A stretch of 5,490 bases of DNA from Pseudomonadota bacterium (GCA_027490595.1 JAIXXU010000232.1:1-5490), one strand, 5' to 3'; numbered from the stretch's first letter, positions 1-5,490 are shown. A program made the numbers and translations. The notes: generated from the sequence alone by a model not told the origin.

Positions 1-1
1 A

Positions 2-103
2 GAGACTGGAATAGAAAGACTAAGGGAAAATGTAAGTGAAATAGAAAAAAAAATAAAAAAAATGGAAGAATCTAAACTTAAAAAGACACATTTAAGAGCT
101 TGA
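2..103 (+). CDS. C-terminal end of a coiled-coil protein (partial)
   Basis: An open frame enters from the left edge and ends at TGA 101-103, giving the last 33 residues of a protein whose start lies outside the window. The first part of the tail is rich in Lys and Glu and has hydrophobic residues at positions 4, 7, 11, 14, 18 and 21 of the visible part (Ile, Leu, Val, Ile, Ile, Met). This is a clean 3-4 heptad spacing, so a coiled coil is likely. A basic tail follows. The coding strand carries runs of nine and eight A (45-53 and 55-62). The gene is convergent with the exported-protein gene on the other strand and overlaps its last codons by 26 bp. The function cannot be told from the tail. 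A chance open frame is possible in such AT-rich DNA, but the regular heptads argue against it. Confidence 0.55.
   Translation, partial: ETGIERLRENVSEIEKKIKKMEESKLKKTHLRA
77..96. terminator. AT-rich inverted repeat at convergent gene ends, possible weak terminator
   Basis: A perfect 6-bp inverted repeat, CTTAAA (77-82) and TTTAAG (91-96), with an 8-base loop, lies exactly where the two convergent genes overlap. Read on the minus strand it is followed about 11 bases later by long T runs (complement of 45-62), so it could help end the minus-strand transcript. The stem is AT-rich and weak, and the T run is not directly adjacent, so this is a tentative call. Confidence 0.25.
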
Positions 104-626
104 AGGCCATAGCTTTAGTACTGATAAAAATATCCGGCATAGAAATGGATAGGTTATTTAGACTTCCCACAAACAAGGCATCTTTTGTTACAATCCTAGA
201 CGCCCTGCTAGCCATCATTTTCCCATGATTCTTTTTTGAGCGAATGGCTCCATGAGTAGGCAATGTGGGAGGCATGCTGTAGTAAAAATTGCCATTATCT
301 TCTTCTTGACTTGTATAATTAAAGTAAGAATTTTTGTTAGCATTGGCTAAGCTATAAAAACCATACGCACTTCCAAAGATGAAACCAATAGACGCACCAC
401 CGGCAACCACCCGAAGATTTTGCATAGGAGAATTGCTCATAAAAGGCAGAACAGCGGCACCCATTGCTGCTCCAAATAAAGCTCCGTAGCCACCACTTGC
501 AAAAACACTTGAAACGTCGTCTTCCCCAACATACACAGCTTGTTGGGCAAAACTGACCGCAGAAAAACCAAACAAAAGCAGGACAGAAATTAGTCTCAAA
601 AGAAAAATACGATATCTTTTCAACAT
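78..626 (-). CDS. Exported glycine-zipper protein, unknown function
   Basis: This gene encodes 182 residues. Residues 1-27 form a typical Sec signal peptide: basic MLKRYR, a hydrophobic core, then SFA before QQ as the likely cleavage point. Two small-residue-rich hydrophobic segments follow, at about 45-62 and 73-92. The first has glycines at 48, 52 and 56, and the second at 77, 81, 85 and 89, which are textbook GxxxG glycine zippers able to pack as a membrane hairpin. The rest (about 95-182) is polar, with a Tyr/Asn-rich stretch, a basic segment around 129-144, and a mildly hydrophobic end. ATG 624-626 is preceded by GGAG (complement of 632-635) at 5 bases. I do not recognise the family. Glycine-zipper hairpins occur in small envelope and pore-forming proteins, so an inner or outer membrane location is an inference. 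The next gene upstream on the same strand is 182 bp away, so co-transcription is possible but not shown. Confidence 0.8.
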   Translation of the reverse strand: MLKRYRIFLLRLISVLLLFGFSAVSFAQQAVYVGEDDVSSVFASGGYGALFGAAMGAAVLPFMSNSPMQNLRVVAGGASIGFIFGSAYGFYSLANANKNSYFNYTSQEEDNGNFYYSMPPTLPTHGAIRSKKNHGKMMASRASRIVTKDALFVGSLNNLSISMPDIFISTKAMAFKLLNVSF

Positions 627-631
627 AATTG

Positions 632-645
632 CTCCAAAAAAGGAG
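632..645 (-). promoter_or_regulatory. Ribosome binding site of the exported-protein gene inside a small hairpin
   Basis: On the minus strand the Shine-Dalgarno GGAG (complement of 632-635) lies 5 bases before the ATG. It is preceded by six U and then CUCC (complement of 642-645), its exact complement. The mRNA could fold into a 4-bp stem with a U6 loop that hides the site. The stem is short, so the effect would be modest. The pairing is seen directly; a regulatory role is inferred. Confidence 0.35.
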
Positions 646-808
646 TTTTAAACTTAAATTTTTTCAGGATACATTTTCTAAGTATAAGAGTTTTTGAACA
701 AAATTTTGCCAAATATCTGAGAATAAAGGAATTATTTTCCTAAATGTTTAAAAAAACGAGAAGGAGATATAACTATCTGAATCAGGCAGACTAAAAAAGA
801 AAGGTTAT

Positions 809-2848
809 TTATGCGGGAGGAAGTTTACTTTTTTCATTTTCATAACACTCGTTACAAATTCTTAAGCGTTTTGAGTTGATTTCATAAGAATATTTGGATA
901 ATGCAGATGAAAAGCGTTTAACCAAATTAAGATTATTCGCAATGAGCACATTACCTTTCTCATATCTATCTTTGGTTTTCATCACGAGAGTAAGTACGTC
1001 ACCAATAACATTCATCACTGGTCGTTTTTCAACAAAAACCTCAATAGAACTAGCGTTTTTATCCAACTCAACGCTATCACAAATATATTGATTTTGCGCT
1101 TCAGAAAGATCGTCATCAAGAGGATATGCAACTTTATCAATTTTTCTTAAAATAGACTTAGGAAGTAACTCTCTGGGAAATTGAGTTTGAATTCCATGAT
1201 AAGACAGAACGTTTTGTTGCTTATCAAATTCAGTAGAAATACGATAAACAATTCCATTTGGGTCTGATGCTTCAAAATATAATTCTTTCAGATATTCTTT
1301 TAGCTCTAAATGGTTTTGAGCGCCAAAAATGCTAGCAATCAATTCTTGTTCTATTGTTTCAAAAATTTTGGGATCTTTAAGCCGAAGTATGGCTTTAACA
1401 TTTAATTGCAAAGCTTCATTGCCACGAACAGAACTACCTAAGTCTAAATGAAAAAAAACGCAGTCTTTTGCTTTGTTGATGATTGGGGGCAGAAGATAAA
1501 TGCCTTCGTTCTCGTAACACCGGATCACAGACTCTGTGCCATCTTTGTTCAGAGGAGTTTTATAGGCCTTTGGTAAGGCCTGAACTACATTTGACTTTTC
1601 TTCCACAAATTCAGCTTGATTTTGCTTGGTGTTTTCAATTTCAAGTGTTTCCTCAGGTTCAAAAATATCACTCATAGAATAGCTCCTTTGGTTGGAACTA
1701 CTCGAGGAAAAACTCTGCTGCCTTGTTGTAATCTGATTGCTAAAGGAGCGTGATGGCCTTGAGTTTAAAAAAAACTCTTCTTGTTCGAGAGGATCTCTTA
1801 CTTTTGTAAAATGGAAGTTGTTCAAGGAAAAATTATCTTCCAGCTGTTCTGTAATATTCCTAATACTTTGCGCTGGGGTTGGCCAAGCCATAGAGGCTCC
1901 GTCGTAATGCTCGGAAAGAAAAAAATCTATGTGCTCTTGTAAATGTCTGGGAAATTTAGGGAAAGAATTATGTTTAAATTTTATCTTACTACCCCGGTTT
2001 TTTTCCTCATAAACAACGTAAGACTTATTATTATTGTTAAACACGCAATACAAACCCTCTTGGTTGTTTTCCAAGCTCATATAAGGGATAAAGGCAATTC
2101 TATTATGAATTTTATTACGCAAAAGGAAGCCTGGAGAAATAGAGGGCGTTCTCCCTTCCCCAAGGGACTGGCCAAAATTATCGTAGCAAAGACCAAGGTA
2201 AAAATCAGGTCCGAATTCTCCATGGAAAATAATCTGGTTGCCTTTTGTCGCAAAACACGCACCGTAGCCTTCAGGAGAAGCCAGTGAGTCGTCCGCAGTA
2301 CCATTTTTAACAAAACCAGAGTAGAGAACGTCTTTGCCTTCAAATTTGAACTTCTTCTTTTCTACGTAGTCAAACAATTTTAAGAATTTGTCTGATTTAT
2401 AACTATCAAAACAGGAAAAAAAATGATGGTTTTGACTTTCAAAATGAGCAAATAATGTGACAATAGATGTAAAACATTTGATATCAAGATTAGGAAGTCT
2501 TTCATGATACTCTTTGTAGAGCATATCAAGGTCCTTATAAATCTCTTCAATATCAGTATTTTTGGTCGTGTTGGAAAGTTCACCGCATGCGAGATTTTTT
2601 CTCGATTGAAAAAAACGAGAAAACCTTTCAAGCAGACAACTTGTCAAGACTAAAAACTCTTGGGTTTTATGAACGTCACGTGCCTTGATCTGCGACACTA
2701 ATTCTTTTATGTTTTTTTGAATATGCTGATAGGACTTTTCATCAATCTTTTCATGAACAGACAACTTAATTTTTGAAGGAAGCAGTGTTGAACTTTTACT
2801 ATACCTGGTGACATCATGGTTTGCCGCGGCTCTGTATAAAATTTTCAT
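809..2848 (-). CDS. Large soluble protein with MORN-like segment and Ser-rich linker, unknown function
   Basis: This gene encodes 679 residues with no signal peptide or membrane helix, so it is probably cytoplasmic or exported by a non-Sec route. Residues about 30-165 look mainly helical. At about 175-226 there is a degenerate MORN-like pair: LYSGFVKNG, a short insertion, then EGYGACF, and next IIFHGEFGPDFYLGLCYD, which match the YxGxfxNG...GxG pattern. More beta-like sequence follows to about 285. A low-complexity linker at about 362-420 contains five to six consecutive serines near 380-385, several Arg/Gln/Ser repeats and an acidic stretch. A second folded region runs from about 430 to 679 and ends with a lone CxxC pair (664-667). 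Start ATG 2846-2848 has GGGAG (complement of 2855-2859) 6 bases upstream. The gene diverges from the tRNA cluster. I do not recognise the family. MORN repeats often bind lipids or proteins and also occur in host-directed bacterial proteins, but that link here is conjecture. Confidence 0.85.
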   Translation of the reverse strand: MKILYRAAANHDVTRYSKSSTLLPSKIKLSVHEKIDEKSYQHIQKNIKELVSQIKARDVHKTQEFLVLTSCLLERFSRFFQSRKNLACGELSNTTKNTDIEEIYKDLDMLYKEYHERLPNLDIKCFTSIVTLFAHFESQNHHFFSCFDSYKSDKFLKLFDYVEKKKFKFEGKDVLYSGFVKNGTADDSLASPEGYGACFATKGNQIIFHGEFGPDFYLGLCYDNFGQSLGEGRTPSISPGFLLRNKIHNRIAFIPYMSLENNQEGLYCVFNNNNKSYVVYEEKNRGSKIKFKHNSFPKFPRHLQEHIDFFLSEHYDGASMAWPTPAQSIRNITEQLEDNFSLNNFHFTKVRDPLEQEEFFLNSRPSRSFSNQITTRQQSFSSSSSNQRSYSMSDIFEPEETLEIENTKQNQAEFVEEKSNVVQALPKAYKTPLNKDGTESVIRCYENEGIYLLPPIINKAKDCVFFHLDLGSSVRGNEALQLNVKAILRLKDPKIFETIEQELIASIFGAQNHLELKEYLKELYFEASDPNGIVYRISTEFDKQQNVLSYHGIQTQFPRELLPKSILRKIDKVAYPLDDDLSEAQNQYICDSVELDKNASSIEVFVEKRPVMNVIGDVLTLVMKTKDRYEKGNVLIANNLNLVKRFSSALSKYSYEINSKRLRICNECYENEKSKLPPA

Positions 2849-2854
2849 CCTCTT

Positions 2855-2859
2855 CTCCC
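2855..2859 (-). promoter_or_regulatory. Ribosome binding site of the 679-residue protein gene
   Basis: GGGAG on the minus strand lies 6 bases before ATG 2846-2848 and supports that start. It sits inside an 11-codon leader frame (minus strand, 2880 to 2845) whose TGA overlaps the gene's ATG as ATGA. Confidence 0.6.
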
Positions 2860-2884
2860 AGCTATCTTTTGGTCACTCATGTTC

Positions 2885-2913
2885 TTATTAGCACGGAAAG
2901 AAATACCGCTCAA
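2885..2913 (-). promoter_or_regulatory. Possible sigma70-type promoter for the 679-residue protein gene
   Basis: On the minus strand TTGAGC (complement of 2908-2913) is separated by 17 bases from TAATAA (complement of 2885-2890). TAATAA is preceded by TGC, an extended -10 element. Transcription would begin near 2878, leaving a leader of about 30 bases that still holds the ribosome binding site. The -35 matches consensus at four of six bases and the -10 at three of six, with the TGn compensating. A second -10-like TATATT (complement of 2912-2917) lies further upstream without a good -35. Confidence 0.35.
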
Positions 2914-2990
2914 TATAAAAAATGACTCTCTTCACTTACCTAACTTGACTTTAACAAACGAATGAATTAACCACCTTGCTATCGGAGAAT

Positions 2991-3066
2991 GCTGGCTTAG
3001 CTCAATTGGTAGAGCACCTGATTTGTAATCAGGCGGTTGGGGGTTCAATTCCCTTAGCCAGCTCCA
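2991..3066 (+). tRNA. tRNA-Thr (anticodon UGU)
   Basis: This is a 76-base cloverleaf with encoded CCA. The acceptor GCTGGCT (2991-2997) pairs with AGCCAGC (3056-3062). The D stem is GCTC/GAGC with a GG-containing loop. The anticodon stem is CCTGA/TCAGG and the loop TTTGTAA holds TGT at 3024-3026. The T-loop TTCAATT is canonical. The T stem GGGGG/CCCTT has two G·U pairs at its outer end. It reads ACA and other ACN codons. Position 73 is U, whereas E. coli threonine tRNAs have A. It is the first gene of a four-tRNA cluster and is separated from the next by 49 bases. Confidence 0.97.
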
Positions 3067-3115
3067 TTTCTGAATTCATTTTGGCTTTGTATTCAAATGC
3101 TAAAAATGCATCTTT

Positions 3116-3201
3116 GGGGAGGTTCCAGAGTGGCTAAATGGGGCGGACTGTAAATCCGCTGGCTTACGCCTTCGGCAGTTCGAATCTGCCCCTCCCCACC
3201 A
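3116..3201 (+). tRNA. tRNA-Tyr (anticodon GUA)
   Basis: This is an 86-base class II tRNA with encoded CCA. The acceptor GGGGAGG (3116-3122) pairs with CCTCCCC (3191-3197), with A73. The anticodon stem is GCGGA/TCCGC and the loop CTGTAAA holds GTA at 3150-3152. A long variable arm (3160-3173) forms a GGC/GCC stem, as expected for bacterial tyrosine tRNA. The T stem GGCAG/CTGCC closes a canonical TTCGAAT loop. It is separated from tRNA-Gly by only 12 bases, so the two are surely processed from one precursor. Confidence 0.97.
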
Positions 3202-3213
3202 TCTTTTCTTTGC

Positions 3214-3290
3214 GCGGGTGTAGCTCAATTGGCTAGAGCGTCAGCCTTCCAAGCTGAATGTTGAGGGATCGTGCCCCTTCACCCGCTCCA
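3214..3290 (+). tRNA. tRNA-Gly (anticodon UCC) with unusual T-loop
   Basis: This is a 77-base cloverleaf with encoded CCA. The acceptor GCGGGTG (3214-3220) pairs with CACCCGC (3280-3286), with U73, the usual glycine discriminator. The anticodon stem is TCAGC/GCTGA and the loop CTTCCAA holds TCC at 3248-3250. The D-loop keeps its GG pair (3231-3232). The T stem GAGGG/CCCTT closes the loop ATCGTGC (3268-3274) instead of the usual TTCRANN: position 54 is A and 58 is U, while U55, C56 and G57 are kept. All stems pair well, so it looks functional in outline. It lies 14 bases before tRNA-Thr(GGU). Confidence 0.93.
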
Positions 3291-3304
3291 TTATTTATCT
3301 TCTT

Positions 3305-3379
<75 letters not shown>

Positions 3380-3405
3380 TGTACTCATGGCGAGACTTTT
3401 ATAAC

Positions 3406-3411
3406 AAGGAG
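3406..3411 (+). promoter_or_regulatory. Ribosome binding site that sets the transporter start at GTG 3420
   Basis: AAGGAG at 3406-3411 is a near-perfect Shine-Dalgarno. It overlaps the in-frame GTG at 3411, which therefore cannot be the start, and lies 8 bases before the next in-frame GTG at 3420, which is the right distance. No terminator hairpin is seen between the last tRNA and this site. Confidence 0.75.
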
Positions 3412-3419
3412 TGCTCCGT

Positions 3420-4862
3420 GTGGGTGGACTTATCTCTAGAATTGAACGCCTTATAGACAATGCCCCTCTGAAACCCATGCACTATCGCATTTGGATCCTG
3501 TCTGCACTGGGTATTTTCATCGATGGCCTAAATCTTTTTATTATTGCCGTTGCTCTTCCCTTGATAAATAATCAATTTCAACCCAGCAAATGGGAACTAG
3601 GACTCATCGGCGCTGGAGCCCCTGCAGGAGCTATTTTAGGAGCTATATTTCTAGGATACCTGACAGATAAATTTGGGCGGAAGAAATTAAACATTGCCAA
3701 CATGTTTTTATTTGTGATTTTTTCCTTTTTGTGCGCAATCGCCTGGAATGCACGGTGGCTTATTATTTTCAGATTTTTTCTTGGAATTGGCGTTGGTGCC
3801 GACTACCCTATTAGCTCTACTTATCTATCAGAATTTATCCCCAAAAAGTTACGAAGTAGAGCTATTATGTCTGCATTCAGCTTTCAAGCATTTGGAGCTC
3901 TGGGTGGAGCCGTCCTTGGACTCATCGTTCTCATTTTTTATCCACATCCGGACGCTTGGCGTTGGATGCTTGGACTCACCATCATTCCAGCCATTCTTAT
4001 TCTATTTCTTCGCTTTTCTCTTCCTGAAAGTGCCTTGTGGCTTCATGAAAAAGGCAAATATAAGAAATCAGCAAGAATCTTAGCACGTCTTACAGGTAAA
4101 CCTATCGCTAAAATAATCCGAATGATTCACAAAGATTCACTTATTAAAGAAACGATAAGACCAAGAAAAGCTTCTTACAGCGAGCTTTTTTCGAAAAAGC
4201 TTGCAAGACAAACTATGCTAACTTCGATACCTTGGTTTTTAATGGGCATATGCCTATACGGTGTAAGTATATTCTCAGCAATTATTTTAGCCATGGTCTT
4301 TTCACACATAGCATCACCGAACGACACTCTGGCTCAAAATTTTATTTTAAGTGACATTCGTGCCACAACTGGGTCTGTTTTTTTAGATTTATTTCTTGTT
4401 GCTGGTTTTCTAAGCGCTGTTTTTTGGATAAAAAAAATTGGCACAATCAAATTACAATGCCTGGGTTTTTTAGGAATGACTGTAGGTTTGTTAATCCTAG
4501 GGATATCAACTTATCTTCACTTCAAGGAACTCTGGGTTTTTACAGGATTTGCAATTTTTAATCTCATGGTAAATTTCGGGCCAAATCCGACTACCTATTT
4601 GCTTCCAACAGAAAGATTCCCTCCTTATATTCGTGCCTCTGGACATGGTTTTGCTGCTTCCACAGGCAAAATTGGTGCCGCCTTAGGAATTATACTTTTA
4701 CCTGTTCTCATTAAGAATATTGGAACTGCCTTCAGTATGTTTATACTTGCAGGATGCTCTCTTTTAGGGTTTATTTTTACTGTTTTTTTAAGCAAGAATC
4801 ACGCGCACGCAGGGAGCCACGCACCACATGACAGAACAAGATCACCTCAACCGCCCCTTTGA
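3420..4862 (+). CDS. MFS transporter, phosphate:H+ symporter-like
   Basis: This gene encodes 480 residues from GTG 3420, with about 12 membrane helices in two halves and a cytoplasmic loop at about 201-262. Motif A, GYLTDKFGRKK (79-89), lies between helices 2 and 3, and a sugar-porter-type PESALWL (202-208) follows helix 6. The match to the phosphate:H+ symporters (Pho84, PiPT) is clear. It has GIGVGADYPISS with Asp128 and Tyr129 in helix 4, Gln156 in helix 5, Trp272 and Tyr280 in helix 7, and GPNPTTYLLPTERFP (387-401) leading to GHGFAASTGK with Lys417. The helix-7 aspartate that contacts phosphate (Asp324 in PiPT, from memory) is Gly276 here, and the helix-1 DxxD pair reads DGLN. It should act in the inner membrane as a proton-coupled anion importer, but the substrate may not be phosphate. 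The last residues (about 459-480) are a His- and Pro-rich tail coded partly in the 35-bp overlap with valS. The gene is probably co-transcribed with valS and perhaps with the tRNAs. Confidence 0.85.
   Translation: MGGLISRIERLIDNAPLKPMHYRIWILSALGIFIDGLNLFIIAVALPLINNQFQPSKWELGLIGAGAPAGAILGAIFLGYLTDKFGRKKLNIANMFLFVIFSFLCAIAWNARWLIIFRFFLGIGVGADYPISSTYLSEFIPKKLRSRAIMSAFSFQAFGALGGAVLGLIVLIFYPHPDAWRWMLGLTIIPAILILFLRFSLPESALWLHEKGKYKKSARILARLTGKPIAKIIRMIHKDSLIKETIRPRKASYSELFSKKLARQTMLTSIPWFLMGICLYGVSIFSAIILAMVFSHIASPNDTLAQNFILSDIRATTGSVFLDLFLVAGFLSAVFWIKKIGTIKLQCLGFLGMTVGLLILGISTYLHFKELWVFTGFAIFNLMVNFGPNPTTYLLPTERFPPYIRASGHGFAASTGKIGAALGIILLPVLIKNIGTAFSMFILAGCSLLGFIFTVFLSKNHAHAGSHAPHDRTRSPQPPL
4811..4816 (+). 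promoter_or_regulatory. Ribosome binding site of valS inside the transporter gene
   Basis: AGGGAG at 4811-4816 lies 11 bases before ATG 4828. It is within the last codons of the transporter gene, so translation of the two genes is probably coupled. The spacing is on the long side. Confidence 0.55.
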
Positions 4863-5490
4863 TCACAAAAATACCGAAAACAATATTCAAAGATTCTGGG
4901 AACAAAATAAATTCTTCGAATCAAAACCAAACAGAAACAAAAAACCCTTTACCATTGTCATGCCCCCACCAAATGTAACAGGTGACCTCACCATGGGGCA
5001 CATGATGTATACTCTACAAGACATTCTCATAAGGTGGCACCGAGCCGCAGGATTCGAAGCCTGTTGGATCCCGGGCACCGACCACGCCAGCATTGCCACT
5101 GAAGCTAAAGTTACTAAATTACTTTCTGATAAAGGCATATCGAAAAAAGACATAGGCCGAGAGAAGTTTCTTGAGCACGCCTACGCTTGGAAAGAAGAAT
5201 ACGGAAATCGTATTGTGGAAGCATTTAAACGCTTAGGCATTAGCTGTGATTGGTCTAGAAGTGTTTTTACCATGGACGAGAGCTACAGTAAGTCCGTTTT
5301 ACAAGCCATTGTTAAACTTTATAAAGACGGACTCATCTATAAAGCTTGTCAACTTGTCAACTGGTGCCCTTTGAGCCAATCAGTAATTTCCGACGAAGAG
5401 GTCATCACACAAGAGGTTAATGGCAATCTTTGGCATATTCGCTATCATGTACACAACAAGGACAACAATCATGGCGAATTTATTGTTGTG
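4828..5490 (+). CDS. valS: Valyl-tRNA synthetase, N-terminal part (runs off the window)
   Basis: ValRS charges tRNA-Val with valine in the cytoplasm and hydrolyses mischarged Thr-tRNA-Val in its editing domain. The first 221 residues are visible, about a quarter of a usual ValRS of 870-950 residues. The class I Rossmann fold starts with the family signature VMPPPNVTG (44-52), followed by the HIGH-type motif, here TMGH (55-58). Next come WIPGTDHASIATEAKV (80-95), CDWSRSVFTMD (140-150), and VNWCP with SDEEV (177-192) at the junction to the editing insertion. LWHIRY (201-206) is also typical of ValRS. The KMSKS loop and the C-terminal coiled coil lie beyond the edge. ATG 4828 gives the usual N-terminal length before PPPNVTG. 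The Ser-Ile-Ala-Thr-Glu variant of the usual HAGIATQ recalls Bacteroidota-type enzymes. The gene overlaps the transporter by 35 bp in another frame. Confidence 0.96.
   Translation, partial: MTEQDHLNRPFDHKNTENNIQRFWEQNKFFESKPNRNKKPFTIVMPPPNVTGDLTMGHMMYTLQDILIRWHRAAGFEACWIPGTDHASIATEAKVTKLLSDKGISKKDIGREKFLEHAYAWKEEYGNRIVEAFKRLGISCDWSRSVFTMDESYSKSVLQAIVKLYKDGLIYKACQLVNWCPLSQSVISDEEVITQEVNGNLWHIRYHVHNKDNNHGEFIVV

Noticed and set aside
681..713. TATACT (complement of 681-686) as -10 of the exported-protein gene, with TTGGCA or a sigma54-like TGGCA upstream
   Set aside because: TTGGCA is 20 bases away, too far for sigma70, and the GC expected 10 bases after GG for sigma54 is TT.
740..808. Terminator after the 679-residue gene
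   Set aside because: Only a short CTGA-A-TCAG palindrome (776-784) and scattered T runs are present; no stable stem followed by a T run.
759..810. Strong plus-strand AAGGAGATATAAC resembling a phage-type ribosome binding site
   Set aside because: No start codon lies at a suitable distance and the next ATG (811) opens only a short frame antisense to the 679-residue gene.
1943..2343. Open frames in other frames within the 679-residue gene
   Set aside because: They are shadows of that gene with no ribosome binding site and no recognisable motif.
2945..2973. TTGACT as a -35 box for the tRNA cluster
   Set aside because: It matches five of six consensus bases and is well placed, but no acceptable -10 hexamer occurs 16-18 bases downstream. 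A promoter here remains likely but cannot be assigned.
3067..3115. Internal promoter or terminator in the 49-base gap between tRNA-Thr(UGU) and tRNA-Tyr
   Set aside because: There is an extended TGC-TAAAAA but no -35, and only a 5-bp TGAAT/ATTCA repeat with a 15-base loop; neither is convincing.
3411..3419. GTG at 3411 as start of the transporter
   Set aside because: It overlaps the Shine-Dalgarno AAGGAG itself; the GTG at 3420 has the correct 8-base spacing.

Overview
The window is AT-rich (roughly 38% G+C by eye) and bacterial. It uses ordinary bacterial start and stop signals, clear Shine-Dalgarno sites and four tRNA genes that all encode their 3' CCA. One predicted exported protein has a Sec-type signal peptide. 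The lineage cannot be fixed from the sequence alone. The valyl-tRNA synthetase carries a GTDHASIATEAKV stretch that recalls Bacteroidota-type enzymes, and both threonine tRNAs have U at position 73, unlike E. coli. A Gram-negative, possibly host- or prey-associated lineage is a reasonable guess but only a guess.

Left part (1-2848). The last 33 codons of a plus-strand gene with a coiled-coil C-terminus enter from the left edge. They run convergently into, and overlap by 26 bp, a minus-strand gene for a small exported protein with two glycine-zipper hairpin helices (78-626). A 182-bp gap separates it from a large minus-strand gene (809-2848). That gene encodes a 679-residue soluble protein of unknown family, with a helical N-terminus, a short MORN-like beta segment, a serine-rich linker and a separate C-terminal domain. 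These two minus-strand genes are the least explained part of the window.

Middle (2991-3379). Four tRNA genes lie tightly packed on the plus strand in the order Thr(UGU)-Tyr(GUA)-Gly(UCC)-Thr(GGU). This is the order found upstream of tuf in many bacteria, including thrU-tyrU-glyT-thrT-tufB of E. coli. Here tuf does not follow. The glycine tRNA has an odd T-loop in which the usual U54/A58 pair is swapped to A54/U58.

Right part (3420-5490). Forty bases after the last tRNA, a 12-helix major facilitator transporter begins at a GTG codon with a strong ribosome binding site. Its conserved motifs place it near the phosphate:H+ symporters (Pho84/PiPT type), but one central substrate-binding aspartate is replaced by glycine. 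Its end overlaps by 35 bp the start of valS, which runs off the right edge. The tRNAs, transporter and valS could form one transcription unit, since no terminator is visible between them.
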